Made by a program: the position numbers and the translations under genes. Under the pieces are notes generated by a model. It had not been told where the DNA came from. It ran no database searches and was given only the letters and a program-made list of their open reading frames with translations. From the NCBI GenBank assembly GCA_030704615.1, contig CM060731.1, positions 38,998,001 through 39,062,000 on the forward strand: DNA of 64,000 bases. Direction: 5' to 3'. Of the stretch, positions 11,201 to 25,400 are shown in pieces (position 1 is the stretch's first letter; every line of letters begins with the position of its first letter). The stretch comes from Takakia lepidozioides. Taxonomy: Eukaryota > Streptophyta > Takakiopsida > Takakiales > Takakiaceae.

Positions 11201-14200
11201 TTGAAGCACCACCTGCATTCTGTCACTTGTAACTCAGAGTCATGCCTTAAAGTGGTAAGCTCTGGGCTGCTTCAATTTCAAACCATGCCATTGTCAAGCC
11301 TATGATGACCTGCCCAATGAAGAAGCGCATCCACCATGAATTCTTATGGGATGCTTCAATAAATTACAAGTGAACTGGCAATACACAAGTGCCTAGCTTC
11401 TAACCATGGTAGCTCCTATACAGAAATCAGGGAATTACTACACCGGCCTTCATTCCGAACCTGTACCAGCATGCATTGGATACACACCGTGTCTGAACAG
11501 TTACTCTGACAGTCACCCTTCATTACTTTTCAATATGACATATCACACAAACAACAGCCTTCCATTTGTTTTACCCAAAAATGAAGGAAAGCAACATAGT
11601 GAGGATGTACCGCAACATCTCCATTTCCCAAAGAACGACATGCTATGGCTGCCCTAGCAACACCACCTGCAGCCGCTGGGTCAAACTGCCCATGTTCCAT
11701 CACAACAGGCTTGCAACCATGAGCCCCTGCATTCCTCTCACCATCTGATTCCTCTTCGTCTGAGGACCCAATGTGTGTCAGTCCCTCCCAGCTCCGCTGC
11801 TTCCCAGAATGCTCAACCCCCTTACTTCCAATACGAACAAAAAAGTGAGAGTTCTTGAAGCTCTCTAGCAGCATTAAATTTCTCTTTCTGTGGCCCTCAG
11901 ATTGAACAAGCTGCTCATTTGATGACAACCCTGCAGTTGTTGCAACCAGATTCCCTCCCTGTGTTGTGGTAAATCCCTTCTCTTTCAGATACTGGGGGAA
12001 TCTGGCCCCTCCGTCTGCTGACTGAGCCAACTCTGTGTTGCTCAAGCCCCGGTCTTGAAAGTCTCCAGACAAAGATTCCGGCTGTCCTTCGGTAGAGCTT
12101 AAGCCCGAATCATGGGCCTTCACATTCAACTTGGCTCCCCGGTTCTGAATAGCAGCAGCGATCTTAAATGGTGTTATGATTTCATGCGCAGATGGGCTGT
12201 GAGCGGAAATGTGTACTATAATGTGAAACTGCTCACCTGCCAGCAATATATCCAGAGATTAGACCCAGAATTTCCGATGAAACAGTGCCAAGGTAATAAA
12301 CAACTAAGATCAAATTTTGAGACATTCAGATTTGAATTTCTAGTGCACCAGAAACACCTACAACAGACTTGGCAAGTTTAGCCCACTCATTATAGCTGAG
12401 CTTCAAGAGTGAATTTTAGGAGAAGTCAGTGCTCCCCCGAATGTCAAGATGCTCAACTTGATGTCATCTCACACGAGGAGGAATGCCTCTCTAACCTGAT
12501 TTTGCTAAGACTGACAGGCAGTTGCTACAGCTTTGAGTCAGGTACATTGTGTTGCCAGTTGCCATAAGCAGGATGCACCAATCTCTATTGTTGAAGAAGC
12601 TTTTTGGAAATAGAGCTACCTTGTTGATCATCCATCCAGAGCCTCTATAACTGGCAAAAAAGGCTACATATACATGTCAATAAGGGAAGAAACCAGACCA
12701 GGAAAAATGAAAGGGCGGTCTAGAAATGACAGGGATGTCATGTCCTCAGCTGCATACCAGCTGTCTGATAGGGCTTCTGCACCCAAAGTATCACAGATTA
12801 TGTTACAGGCAGTTCACAGCAACGATTGAACCACTTTAGAACCTCATAGTACAAAACAATTTTGCCAATTCTAGGTTGAATATTGAGAGATTTGAAATCT
12901 TACAAATGATATTCAAGTCAGCAAAGAAATGGAGACTAAGCCACAATATGCCCCTCTAACTAGGAATCAGTAGGAGCTAGTTTCAGCAGCTTGTTAACTT
13001 CTATCTGAAATTCATGATCCCATACTCTAAATGTGATGAAAATGAAGTTAGGCAGAAAACTTCCCTGAACTTGTTTCCAGTCTGTGACATGGGGGAGGAC
13101 ATCTTGGATGACCTCAAGGGTCTACCCACTCTCGGCACTAGACTGAAATTTAAACTCAGGGCAGGAAGCCTACCTTTGAACAGCAAACAGAAGCAGAGAG
13201 GAAAGGGAGAGTGCAATTGCCCGTTGTGTGGGCAATCTGAAGACAGTATTCATTTTCTGATACACTGTCCGGGGTTCTCTCACCAAAGAGACGCTCTCTT
13301 CAAATCTATTAAGGGAATTGTGCCTGTACCCCTGTTTATCAACTTTGAAAGTCTCGAGGCTGAGCCAAAAGCCCAGGCCCTCCTGAGGCCTAGTTTTTGG
13401 GCAAATCACACACAGCAGATTGATGCTTGTGTGAAGGGATTTCTAGAGGATATCTGGGAAACCCGGATTAATTCTTTATATGGAGGTAAGTCTTACTACC
13501 AACGTCAGCCCCTGACAGAGGTAGGTTCTGTCCCTTTTGTTCCCGCTCAAACTGGGCGCAGGGTCAATGGGCACAATGCTACGGCAAACAACGTCTTATG
13601 AGTACAATCTAAATGTGATGAAAAGAGGGCTTTACAAAGACCTAAAGGTACTGACCTTATATCATATCCCGCGTTAGAAACTGAACTATTGTCCAGGCAT
13701 ATACCTGGGACCACTGGCCAGTACTTGATCAAGACACGGCGTATCCTAAAATTACAAAATTTAGCTGCTTTCCTGTCCAATTAAAAGACAACCACAACGA
13801 ACTAACTCCCACATGTAAGAACCTTCCCACTTCCCAGGCCAAGCGATGAGGAGAAGGAAAAGGGTAACATAACCCTACTGTTGCCAGTGCTATTGAAATC
13901 GCACATTCGCAAAAAGAAAAATTGAATGTGAGAATAGAAGCACCCACTGAAAGGAATCAAGATAGAGCCTTCATCTGGGAGGACGTCTGCGTGATCTTCA
14001 ATAGGCATACGAGTTCTCATGATGCCAAAGTGTGCTGTCCCTCTCGCATCCTCTCCAGCCCCGTATTCACCTCCCGCCAATCCTGAGAGACCGCTTGGCC
14101 AAGAACTAGAAGTTTCCAAAATTTTGTACTCTTTCTCTATACTGTCTACCGCAGTAGGCACTTCCGACTGATTTGAAAGATTTGATTGATTTCTTAAGAG

Positions 14201-14209
14201 AAAATTCAT
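8204..14209 (-). CDS. TRIPP/At3g17900-like plant trafficking protein
   Basis: Proposed minus-strand exons are 14209-13948 (ATG, starts MNFLLR), 12236-11575, 11212-10586, 10383-10223, 9998-9775, 9501-9368, 9152-8758, 8609-8506 and 8256-8204 (TAA). From 12236 onward all phases agree across eight exons. Conserved blocks are GEQFHIIVHISAHS with EIITPFKIAAAI, WKRKLAILQPIRLESYFA, ACVEVGEDHSLPGLALR, GEQHSFILRPI, LTWRPRPPRDLLLSV, ATNLTSQEMNLTLLAP and LLPLTSGIITLDTLHI, with an ending like TSSIANGIS. I recognise these from the plant-specific protein encoded by Arabidopsis At3g17900, which I recall being described as TRIPP, a partner of the TRAPPII trafficking complex; that functional label is from memory. 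Exon 1 ends in phase 1 and the next found exon begins with two bases, so at least one exon (length a multiple of three) between 13948 and 12236 was not found. That gap also contains a retroelement fragment. Confidence 0.75.
13026..13624 (+). mobile_element. Retroelement fragment flanked by a 17-bp direct repeat, in an intron
   Basis: The 17-bp sequence TCTAAATGTGATGAAAA occurs at 13026-13042 and again at 13608-13624, as expected for the target-site duplication of a non-LTR retrotransposon. The 565 bp between them lie almost entirely within an open frame (13014-13601) with a CPLCG...HFLIHCPGF zinc-knuckle block, resembling the reverse-transcriptase zinc-binding tail of LINEs. The reverse transcriptase itself is absent. 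Orientation is opposite to the host TRIPP-like gene. Its 3' end shares about 33 identical bases (13578-13610) with a MED14 intron near 22410-22442. Confidence 0.5.
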
Positions 14210-16472
14210 TGTGTCTTGAATCCCTGAGCTCAGAAGCAGACGGGAGGAGGACTATACGATTGTGCCTGATGTGATTTCCAACCCCGAGCCTCCATCTCTC
14301 CAGCACTTCCAACGCAGAAACAAAGCCTTCTTACAATGCCAATGAGGACACCTCTAAAAATGCTTTGCGGTGGTAACAGATCCACAGCTATACTTTCACA
14401 GTTGACGTGGTCTCAGACCGCCAGCCTGCATCTCGCCAGCCCTTCCAATTCGGACACAAAAAACTTCACACAGTAAGGAAACGATCTCTGCGCGGAGGTA
14501 AAAGATCTGTATATTGACACTTTCTGCCCTTACCTCCTGTGAAGATGCTCACGAAGGCTGATTTCTGATCACAACCACGCCAAATTCTCACTCGAATCTC
14601 TATGAAGTGGTGTATAGCGAGTCGCGATATACAAAAAGCCTTCTGCGTTCAGCTCCTGTAAATCGCACAAATGGATGCCGATGAAAATGCCTCCAAATGC
14701 TAACGAGCATTTGTATGAAGTTTCAGAATATTTTTACAGCTACACTACGAACATCCTATCTGCATCTCGCTTGTGTACATCGCTTGGATGCTCACCAAGT
14801 CTAACTGTGGATCCGAGAGAGAGATATTGAGGCAATGAGAGACGAAGGGGACGCACTTCGGGGACTTCTTAGAAACGAAGAAAGCTCAGAATTAGGGTTT
14901 TAGCAGAGTGATAGATGAATGACATCCATGGTGAATATCTCATCTATTCAACGTAGTGAGTAGATGAAAGAATAGCAGTGTGATAGATGAATGACGAATA
15001 GATGAAAGGTAAATATCTCATCTATTCAACGTAGTGAAGAAGGTGCCGAGTGCGACGAGGAGGAGGACGGGAGAGGAAAACGGCGCGCGTCACGTGCTCG
15101 ATTCCCTTTCTCATGCTCTCCTGCCTGCCTGCTCTTTTGTTGCTATCTACTTACATTGTGCTGGATCGATCGACGTCGTCTTGCGCTGGATTGCTCGTCT
15201 CACTGATGCTCTGCTCTACCTCATGCACTGGAGTTGGTGTTTCCTCGCTCTCTGTTCTCATGTCACTGAATCGTCTACGGCTCTGAGCAGACATTACAAT
15301 TGAAACGGAAGAGCAGGGAAGAGAGGACAGAAAAACTGAATTGGGTTGTGTATCCTGCACGATGTGTGTCATTTTTGGCTGGCTGTATCTTGTACAGTCC
15401 TATAAAATGTTATTACAGCAGAACCTCATGTGGGCGTAAAGCACAAATATATAAAAATGCAAGGTGCGAGTCAACCTCGAAGTGGGAATTCCAGGGATGA
15501 TCAACAGAGGCGTGGTTTGGGACTGTTGCGGACCTAATAGATCTATCTAGGGTTTTGTAGGGTTTCTGCTTCTCCAAGCTTTCATCGAAGCCTGTTGGGT
15601 TGGCTGCAGCGGAGGAATCAGAAATGGCATTTGTTGAGAAAGTGGTTGAGACGCTGGGAATATCTTACCCGTGATTTTCTGGAGGAGATTGGGCTTTCCG
15701 GTGCCATCTCCAAAACCAGAGCTCAGCTGATCAGCAACAGGTTTCAGGATGTAATTGAGGCCTGTGATCCAAAAGTGATGTATGTGCATTGAAAGTTGGG
15801 CAATGGACAAGACACGGAGTGTAATTCACCAGAGGTTTGCAATTGGAAAGATTGGCTGGCTAGTTTGAACTGCTGAATAATCGTGTTGAGCAGGCAGACG
15901 TATTTGTCATTTTGTGGTAACCACTCACAATCAGTCAGTTTCTCTAATTTTCTCAAGCGAGAAGCTTCAAGAGGAATCCCCTGTTGGCATTAGGGGTTTT
16001 AATTTTTCAACGTTAGGGTTTTAATGTCTACACAGTCACGTTCTGAAGCCGGGTGGCTTTTGAGAGGCTTGTCTTCGATGGTTGCTGGGTTTGGCGATGC
16101 GGACTGATTTTGTAATCCTTCTTGAAGAGAGACACTCTTGTCCAAATGGAGGAGACAGAGAGTAGTGATGGAGGAGGGTGAGATGGAACACATGTGGGCG
16201 GGCTGGTCGCCCAATCTAAGTTTGCTTCATTCGATGATCTAGAGTAACTCCTCTTCAATTCTCACCTGGTAGTTCAGAGAGGAGTGCAAAGTGATGTACT
16301 TAAGTGGTGTGGGAAGCATTGTCTGAGTAATTTGAATGGAGGTTGAAGGGAGAGGGTTGGGATTTCCAGTGCATACCCTCAACTCGGGTTTCAATTCTAG
16401 TTCGAGGGTTTAAATTTTTGTGGGAGAGATTATGAAAGACAACTGGTGAGAGTTGGAAAGTTGTTTGGGGCC
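14210..16472. other. Divergent intergenic region between the TRIPP-like gene and MED14
   Basis: The two flanking genes are transcribed away from each other, so promoters of both should lie here. A direct duplication sits at about 14908-15035: GATAGATGAATGAC and ATATCTCATCTATTCAACGT each occur twice about 70 bp apart. Short open frames here show no family resemblance. Confidence 0.4.
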
Positions 16473-19400
16473 ATGGCTGACCCACCAGGGCAGCAGACAG
16501 TAGATTTTTCTGTGCTTGTGAGAAAGGCCGCGGAAGCATCATTCTCAAGCCTGAAAGAGCTGTGTGAGAATGCCCCAGAGCTGTCTGATTCGGAGAGGAA
16601 GATCAGACTTCTGAAGTACATTCTAAAAACCCGGCAGCGGCTGCTTCGCATTCTTGTTCTCTCCAAGTGGTGTCGGCAGGTCAGAAATGCAGGGTCCTTC
16701 CTCCTGCCTGTTACTCTGTCTTTCCTTGTGACTACTGTTATGGCAGGAAAATATTGGGCAAAAGTGTGCCTCATTGCACGTCATTCCCAGCCTAAAAATA
16801 TTTTTCCCTGCTCTATTTGATATGCTCTAAAATGTGTCTGGAAATTTTTGGGCATGAAACTTGGTACAAATGATTGAGTGCTTTTCTAGCTATGACTGTA
16901 GCCTGTTCGGTGACTCAGGGGATGATTTTCTTGAGCACATGCTGCAGAGGCATATATTTTGTATGATGGGTAAGGCAGGCTTAGGTCAGCGCATATAACT
17001 GATCAAGTATGTCATGTGCAAAGTGAAGGGAGTTTCTCTCATTTGTGGGTATAGTGCCTCTGTCAAGCCTGTTAGGGTTGTTGATCTGGAAAGTGTATTG
17101 AATGTAGAAATGACCCTTAGTGTTCAAGCAGAAAAGATGAATGTTCTCGTGCTGTTTTTGCAGCTGTTGACTTGTTATGGCAGTGGTTCCTACAGAAATG
17201 CCCTCCTCATGATATCATTGGAGCTGAAATGAACGATCTACATAAGTGTTTTGGGCACCTTTGATTAAAACAACAAACTTCCGAGAATTTACAGATTTAA
17301 GCTGCCTAAGAGTTGGTCTGGTGTGCAGATTCCTTTGGTTGAGCGATGCCAACAGCTGGCAGGTACCCTGTCCAACCATGACACAAGCTTCACCCAAGCC
17401 GCTGACTTCCTCTTCTATCTCCATGACACCTTGCAACAAGCCCGTGCCCCAGTCTATGATATACCCACTGCAGCTGAGGTTTTGCTCACGGGGAGCTACA
17501 AGCGCCTACCCAAATGCATTGAGGACCTTGGGATGCAACCCTTGCTGGTTGGAGAGGAGAAAGAGGCCACCCTTCAGAAACTCGACACCATGCTCCGCTC
17601 TCGACTTCTGGATATCCTGTTGCCCAAGGAGCTCTCTGACATAACAGTTTCAGGCGGGCGAGTGATATTCCGGGCAGATGGTGAGTTTGAAGCACACCTC
17701 ACACTTGGGTACCGAGGCAATCTCTCTCTGTGGCGGGTCCTTTGGCTAGAGATCCTGGTGGGTGAAAGCTCAGGACCAACAGTTTTCACAGAACCCCAGC
17801 GATTGGCCCTGGGGGATGATTTGGAGCGCCGAATGGCTGCCTCAGACGACCCCCTTGGACTTCTATACTCAATTTTGCACCAATTCTGCACGGCCTTGGT
17901 TATGGACACTCTCTTCCGTCAAATCAAGATGCTGCAGGGGGGCAGGTGGAAGGATGCAATCAAGTACGAGAAGATATCAGACAATGGGGGAACAGGTGGT
18001 CTACAAGGAGGGGGCATTGGGCAGGGCACTGGTGGACAAGGGCCTCCAGGCGATGGTGACACAGACCCTGGTGTGCCAGAAAAAACCCGGGGGTCACCAG
18101 GCCTTAAGATTGTCTACTGGCTGGAGTTGCAAAAGGGTGACACTTTGCCAAGCTTGAGGATTGAGCCGAGTGCTGACCATCAAATTGTTTGCTCACATTG
18201 TCCACCTGTAATTGACCCAATTACAGACACTGAAGCAAGTTTTGTGGTTGATCAAAGCTGCATCAACGTAGAGAAGTTGTTACTACGGGCAATTGCTTGC
18301 AATGTGCATTTACGACTATTGGAGGTGCAGCGAGGATTGAAGCTTGGCACCCAGCTATGTAGGGCAGACGGCGATGTTTTGTTGAGGAATACTATGTCTT
18401 CTGACGGTGAGATTGCCAATGAGGTGAATGTCAAAAACCTTATTTCATTGTCTTAGCATGATTGATACCCCTCTGTTCCTTTTCCTCAAGTCATGCTGGA
18501 AGATAGTGGTTGGTACAATTATGATATATGAGGACTTTTGGGGCTCGTGGTTCATTATATGACAAGTTGTTGAGCTACATCCATAGCTGGGCTCACCAAC
18601 TAGGGCTGAGTTGTTGACTACTCTGTATATGGGAGCTGGCCTGAGTGAAAACTGGTGGAGCTTCATCATGTGGAGCTGCCAGAACTCAAGCTCTAAAGGC
18701 ACTCTTGCCTATTTGTCCAGGAGAATGATGGAGAGGGTGATGCTGGTGAATCGGGAGGGGAAGTACTATGTGTCCGTGCATTTGGTGTCTCTTACATGGC
18801 CCTTGGTATTGGTATCAGGTTTTGAAACCTCCCCTGTACCAACTCTCCTCCTCTTTCTTTTCTAGTTCACAGTCAGATTGATGTCTTCCAGATTTGAATA
18901 TTCAACAACTTCTCTGCCACAAGTTCTGCTCACAAGTTGAATTGTACTATCCCCACTATGAATAATTTCTAGCACTGGACAGGTGTACAGGGAAAGATGT
19001 CCTTGGCCTACAATGATTTGAGAGTTATTGGTGTTATGTTGGGGACAGGAATGGACGCTTTTTGTTACGCTGTCCCAGCACACTGCTGGCAACTTCAGCA
19101 CTCACGGACATGGAAGATGGATTGAACCAGGGAACACTGGCCCCTTCTGATATGTTTCTCAATCTGCGTATCAAGTGCCTCCTGCATCTCTTAGCGTCCA
19201 TTGGGAGGTCATTAAACCTCCAGGTGACTCGCTCCCTTCAATCTAACTTGACTTTGGCCTTTCTAATTGATTGTTGTTCAATTGTCTTGGTGTGGGGACT
19301 AATGAAACAACTTTGCGTTGTTATTAATGTCTATGATACCTATATAACTTGCAGAATACTGTAAGCTCTTTTGCACAGAGATTCACCATCTTTCAACCAC

Positions 19401-22400
19401 TATTGCTAAGCTACCACGGTCATCATGGTCACAATAAGCTATATTCATATTGCACCTCAGTCACAACTGAGTCTTCTCCCTTTATATGGACTTATATGGA
19501 CATATCTTCCACCTTATGTGGTAGATCTAACCTGTGCTGGATTTGGCAGCCGTATGACAGAGGTGCGCTATCTCTAAAGATTCCTTCTGATGGTCCAAAG
19601 CTCGCGACTGACTCCCTGGTACTGGGATTCCCTTACTGTGGGGATTCTTACTTCCTTTCTCTTCAATTGGATGAGAACTTTGCACCTCTGTTCATGCTGT
19701 TGGAAGCTCAGCCCCGGTCGCTCTCTGGGCGGGGAACCGTCACTTCTAGTCCCGCCAACATTATCCGGTGGACAAAGATTGACATTGAATCAATGCCAGT
19801 TTGGAGAGCGGACGCCAGCTTCAGTCTGTTGGACTCGGATGGTCTTGAGGATAAGGAGAGTGTTGGAAACGTCATAGCCAGGCGGTTGGATCACACGGGA
19901 GGTGGAAAACGGGATGTTTGGGTCCCCAATATTAGAGACCAAAGCAGGGAAGGCACGAGGGCCACTATGGGCATAGAGGGTGTGCAAACTGGTTTTGGTT
20001 CTCTGGCGGACCGGGTTTTTGGGGTGCAGAGAGGAGGGCCTGGCTCCCCTGTTGCAGCATCTCCTAGAGGCAACACCTTCCCATCTAACCTGCAGAGTGC
20101 CAGTTCACCAGGTCAGCAATTTGGGGGTGGGGCCTTTGGAATGAATGGCAATTTTGCTTCAGCAACTTCTGCCCTCACAAACACCACCTTCCTTCAGGGG
20201 AAGTCGTCAATAGGGGGCACAATGTTTGGGGTGTTTGAAGGAAATCACAGAGCCGGTCGCATTGGACTGCCCAGTGGGCCAGCAAGTCCCAGTCTGCCAG
20301 CAGCCAGCCCTTCCCGGAGTCCCATAGATATTCGAAATGCCTCACTCCATCGGACGTCACCTGCTTCAGTCAGGTCGCCTTTGCGTACAGATCAGGAACT
20401 CATGCAGCCCAAATCGTCTTTTAACCTTGGGTACAATGCGGCGTCTCCCATAGATCTGGATGATGAAGATCTCTCAAAACTAATTGACTCTATCTCTTCC
20501 AAGACTACAGCACCACCACCCAATGCATCTGTCGCATTCCCAATTGCAGATGCAGGGACAGTTTTGCCTTTACGGCAGGTGCGGCCTTTCTTGCAGCCAA
20601 GAAATTTGTCAGGAGCAACAAATGCCAGGCCTTCCCTCTCCAAAGGACTGCCTTTGCAGGGTTCCCAAGTGCCACGTGCTACAGGGCAGCCAGTTCGAGC
20701 GAATTCAACTGCATGGAAACCAACTGTATCTTTGCCAGTTTCATGGGCCACAGAGACAGCTTCCAGCATACCAGAAATTGATCGCTCCTCACAACCTGGA
20801 AGGACAGGGATGCCCTCATCAACACAAGGATCTTCTGTCCGTGGTACTTACAACTCTTTTTATCCCTGTTGTACAGTGCTTTAAACAATCAATCTGCAGT
20901 ACACCAGTCCTGGGGGTAAGCACCAAAGATAATCATGCACTGTGGCTTCTTCATCTGTTTGTATCTCATTGCTCACAACTGATCTTGCCTGAATCACAGT
21001 CTGACATGCAATTGATAAGCAAAATTGTTTTCCTTCTCACCAAGTAAAACTGTCATGGACCTGTTAGTTGAAAAATTGTCTGTGCAGGTGCTTCTGAGAG
21101 AACAGCAGCCGGTACTCACAAGCGCAAACGGTCCATTTCAGAGCTTTTCCAGTCACTTCCCACCTTGCAAACAGTATCAGCACCTGCGGGAAAGTCAAAG
21201 AGGAGGAGGACAAATCTTGAGAATAGCCAATTAGCTGCCGGGCTTTTATCTCACAATTCAACACCTGTTATGGAGTCCTTCGTTGGCCAATCCTATGCCA
21301 GTGTCATTGCAGCAGCGAATGAGGGAAAGGCCCCGCCAGGTGCCTACCGAGCTGTACTTTTGCAAGTTGTCCGGCGTTGCTGGCTTTGTATTAAATATGC
21401 ACGCCTAACTTGCCAAATGGATGCCCTTGGCATTCCTTATGTTATGGAAGTGGGTCTTCGGGGTCCCTCCACTGTTCTACGCTTCCGTCTTCCAGCCACA
21501 GTGCCCACTGGAGATGCCCGAACTCGAGAGATTGGCAGTGATGAAGCTTATGGGTGGCAGCAGATGTCTCTGTCTTTTGGAAGGGCTGGTAGTGATGGGT
21601 GGGATGTTGCAATTACCGATGCCCATTTCAGGGGCCTCTGGGATCTTCAGAGGCAGCGCAGTGGGATAGCTGGCACCGGGAGTGTCCAGTTTGCAAGTCC
21701 TCCGCAGGATGATGCTCATATGCAGTGTACTCACAACGGGTTGCTGTTAAGGTATCCAGCTGTTGAGGAAGACAGTATCAAGAAATTGGTTTGTGATCTA
21801 GAGCGACTGTGGCGGGCGCGTGCATTTGCAATAGGCATCAGGAAGCTTTTGGAAAGAAGGGGGGAAGAGAAGGGTGAGGGAGGTGGAGAGAAGTTGTTGA
21901 AATCCCAGAGAGAAGTCGGTCAGACCACCAAAAGATCAGCCACGGGGGAAAGAACTGAGGAGGGAGAGAAGAAGTGGGAGGTCATGCGGCGGGCTTTTAG
22001 GGTGGAGGCCACTGGCCTCACAAGTGTATCGTTTACTTATGTAGGGCCCATGCAAGGTGTGATGGCACGGTTTGTTGTTGAGTGGGGAGTTAACCACAGA
22101 GGTTGCACTGTGCATTCACCAGAGCAACTATGGCCTCACACAAAGGTCATTATTCATTTATCTCTTTCCCAATCAGAGTGCCTGCCAGTGGTGCTGTTAT
22201 CAGTATTGTCACAATTTATATTACCAATTGAGTGCCAGTGTGCATAATTAGTATCTCTCAGTTTCGTTTTTGTTTTGGCTTATCTAGGTTCTTGTATCTT
22301 CCATGTGGGATGGTGTCAGTTGCAAAATCCTTTTACACTCACCTAGGGGGGGTTGGACATGGGGTGTTATGGTCTTACGACTTGGCATCTCTCTCTCAAT

Positions 22401-25400
22401 GGCCACAAGGCTACGGCAAACAACGTCTTATGAGTACAATCTCTCTGCTTTTTCTGAAGTGGTCAATGCAAATTGTGTTCTCCACAAGGTCTTTAGTCAT
22501 CTTTAGTTTTTTTCTTTGTTTCTCTTAATTCTGAGATAGCTTGTGTAATAAAAGATAGCAAGCATGGCATGGGTTCTTCAAAGGCTGCAGGAAGCACAGG
22601 CATTGGACAGATTAGGCTGCTAGCAGCGTCGTCTTTCCTCCTGTCTGGGTTCTCCCTCTCTTTTGTGTGCACGAATTACACGCAGCAGATCTATGTTTCC
22701 AAGATAGGATGGTGGTGATTTCTTTTTTTAAGCAACTGCGCACCCAGTTTTTTAATGCCAAATATATGATAATCTGCCAAGACTTCCATGATATGGTTTC
22801 TACCTTTGAATGTTGTTTGTCTCAACCCTATATTGACTGCTCTGTGGATGTACCATATGCAGTATTTGGAGGACTACATCAATGGTGGAGAGGTGGAGCT
22901 TCTGCTGGATGCAATACAAGTCACTGCTGGACCTTTGCATGCACTTGCAGCAGCCATCCGTCCAGCACGCATGCTGGGTCATGTTCCTTCCGCTGTTCCA
23001 GCTGTTATTATCCCCTCTGTCACTCCAGCTGCAGCCTTGACTGCAAAACCTGCAAGCAGTGCAGCTTTACTGCTGGGATCCATTGGCACTGGCATTTCAA
23101 CACCCTCCACAACAGGCCAATCAAGACAAATAAATGTTGGGGGCACACCAGCTACTGCTGTGGGAAGTACTAACAGCGTCAGTGCAATGGTGTCTGCTCA
23201 AACTGGGGCTATTGCCTCAGGGCCTGGCAGAGGCCCTGGGCCGGGCCTTGTGCCCAGCTCTCTCTTGCCTACTGATGTTTCTGTCTTGCTTCGGTCACCT
23301 TACTGGGTTCGTATAGTGTACAGGCGGCAATTTGCAATTGACATGCGATGCTTTGCCGGGGACCAGGTGTGGCTGCAACCTGCCCCACCCCCTCGCAGTG
23401 GTGGACCTGCGGCTGGGGGCTCCCTTCCCTGTCCTCAGTTTCGCACCTTTGTTATGGAACATGTCGCGCTGGGTTTGAATAGCACAGAAACTGTTGTAGG
23501 AGGAGGGCCAAGTTCAACGCCAGCAATGGGGGCTGTCCAGCCAGCTCTCTCAGGGTCTTCAACCCGTGGGAGCAGCTTGCCTGTGGGAGGTTCTCGGGCT
23601 GTCAATCAAGGGGCAGTGCTTGTGAATCGAGTGGGGAGCAATGTAGGTATGCAAGGGGGGCCTGCTGTTCCTGCAGCCATGGTGAGCCCAGCCTCAAGGG
23701 GTGCGGCTGCTAATCCAAGCTTAGGGAGTAGCCTTGGGTTAAGAGGTGAGTTGAACCCAGCTCTCTTTGGAATGGGTGACGATGGTGGATATGGTGGTGC
23801 TTGGGTGCCCCTAGCTGCTCTAAAGAAAGTGCTCCGGGGAACACTGCGCTACCTGGGAGTGTTGTGGCTATTTGCCCAATTTCCTACTATTTTGAAGGAG
23901 GTATTGGGCTCCATTATGCGGGAAAATGAAGGCGCATTGCTTAATCATGATCCAGAGCAACCTGCACTACGCTTCTTCATTGGGTACCTACGCCTGCCTT
24001 TCAAGTTACTGCTGTCCTCTTAGGATGTGTTATTAGTTGCGTAATGAGTCGCAGCAATATTTACTGTCAAGTGTTTGCTGGCTTTGCCTTTGTGCGGAAC
24101 AGCCTTTGTTTGACAGAAAGCATACACTCCTGCAAGTTAAGACCATGTTGCACTTGAACGTGTATTTAGTTGTTATTCTTGATAGTGCAATGCTACTGTA
24201 CAGTCCAATACTCCTAGTCATTCTCACTGCCTCACCTGTCACAATGTCACGCCATTATTCATTGCTGTATGGCTGTCCAGTGACAACCTTACTAAAGGGT
24301 GTAATCCGGATCATGTGCTTGTGTGAAAACTGGACGTTAGCTTTTGTAAGACCAATCAAAGAGCCGCAGTTGAGTTGCTTAGACCAGTGTTTTTGTCCGA
24401 TGCAGAGGTTGTGTGTTTGCAGTGAGCATGCATCGGCAGCAGCTATATCTGCAAGCAATAAATGTGAAGCGCTACCAGCAGCACCAAGCTCACGCAGCCC
24501 AACACGGGCCAGGTCAGGGTGGAAACTCCGCATCAGAACTATCCACTTTGGAAATGACAGATATTGGGGATTTTTTTGCGCGTCGCGTGGCTTCGGAGCC
24601 CTATGATGCATCACGCCTGGCATCTTTTGTCACAATGTTGACACTCCCAGTCCATGTTCTGCGCGAGTTTCTTGGACTCATCTCATGGAAGAAAGAAGCC
24701 CTCAAAGTACATGACACCACCGTCCTCTCCTCCCACCCCCTGGGTCCCTGCCTCCTTATATTCTCAGGCACAATGACATTCAGTCACTTATAGCTGGGCT
24801 TATATGCAGTCTGGTGTAAATGAGTGTTTTTGTCATTGGAGTCCTGCAAGTTACACTAATGTATTATAGCTGAAAGGCTTTTGCCTCTTGTGGCTTCGTT
24901 ATTCTGATAGAAGGTGTGTTTGATGTTGAAGGCAAGTGGGGCAGCACAAGGCTCTGCTGGTGAAGGGGGTGCACAAGTCCTGCCCCCTCGGCACCGGGTG
25001 GAACTCAGTCTTGAAAGCCAAACAGGATCAGTTGGATGGGATGCTGGTATTTCACACCATGAAGAGGGAGGCCATGTTCCGGGGGGCCTGGCTGGAAGTG
25101 CAAAGACGAGAAGCAGCATCCGTCACAATCGCCCACGGAGTACGGTTGAGTTCACTCTCACTATCTTTTTTGATTCCTCCCAGGTGCCTAACTCGAACGT
25201 GGCAGGGGGAGCGGGATGGCTCCCTCAGTCAGTTGCCATACGACTGTGGTATGTGTTTGCCGATGTGGGGAGAGTTTCTCTGATTGGGATGGAGGGGAGC
25301 CACGGCGGAAGAGCATGTTGGGTTCGATCTGATGACTGGGATCGGTGCAAGGAAAGAGTGTTGCGCGCAGTTGAGCTTGCGGGTGGAAGCAGTGGGGGGG

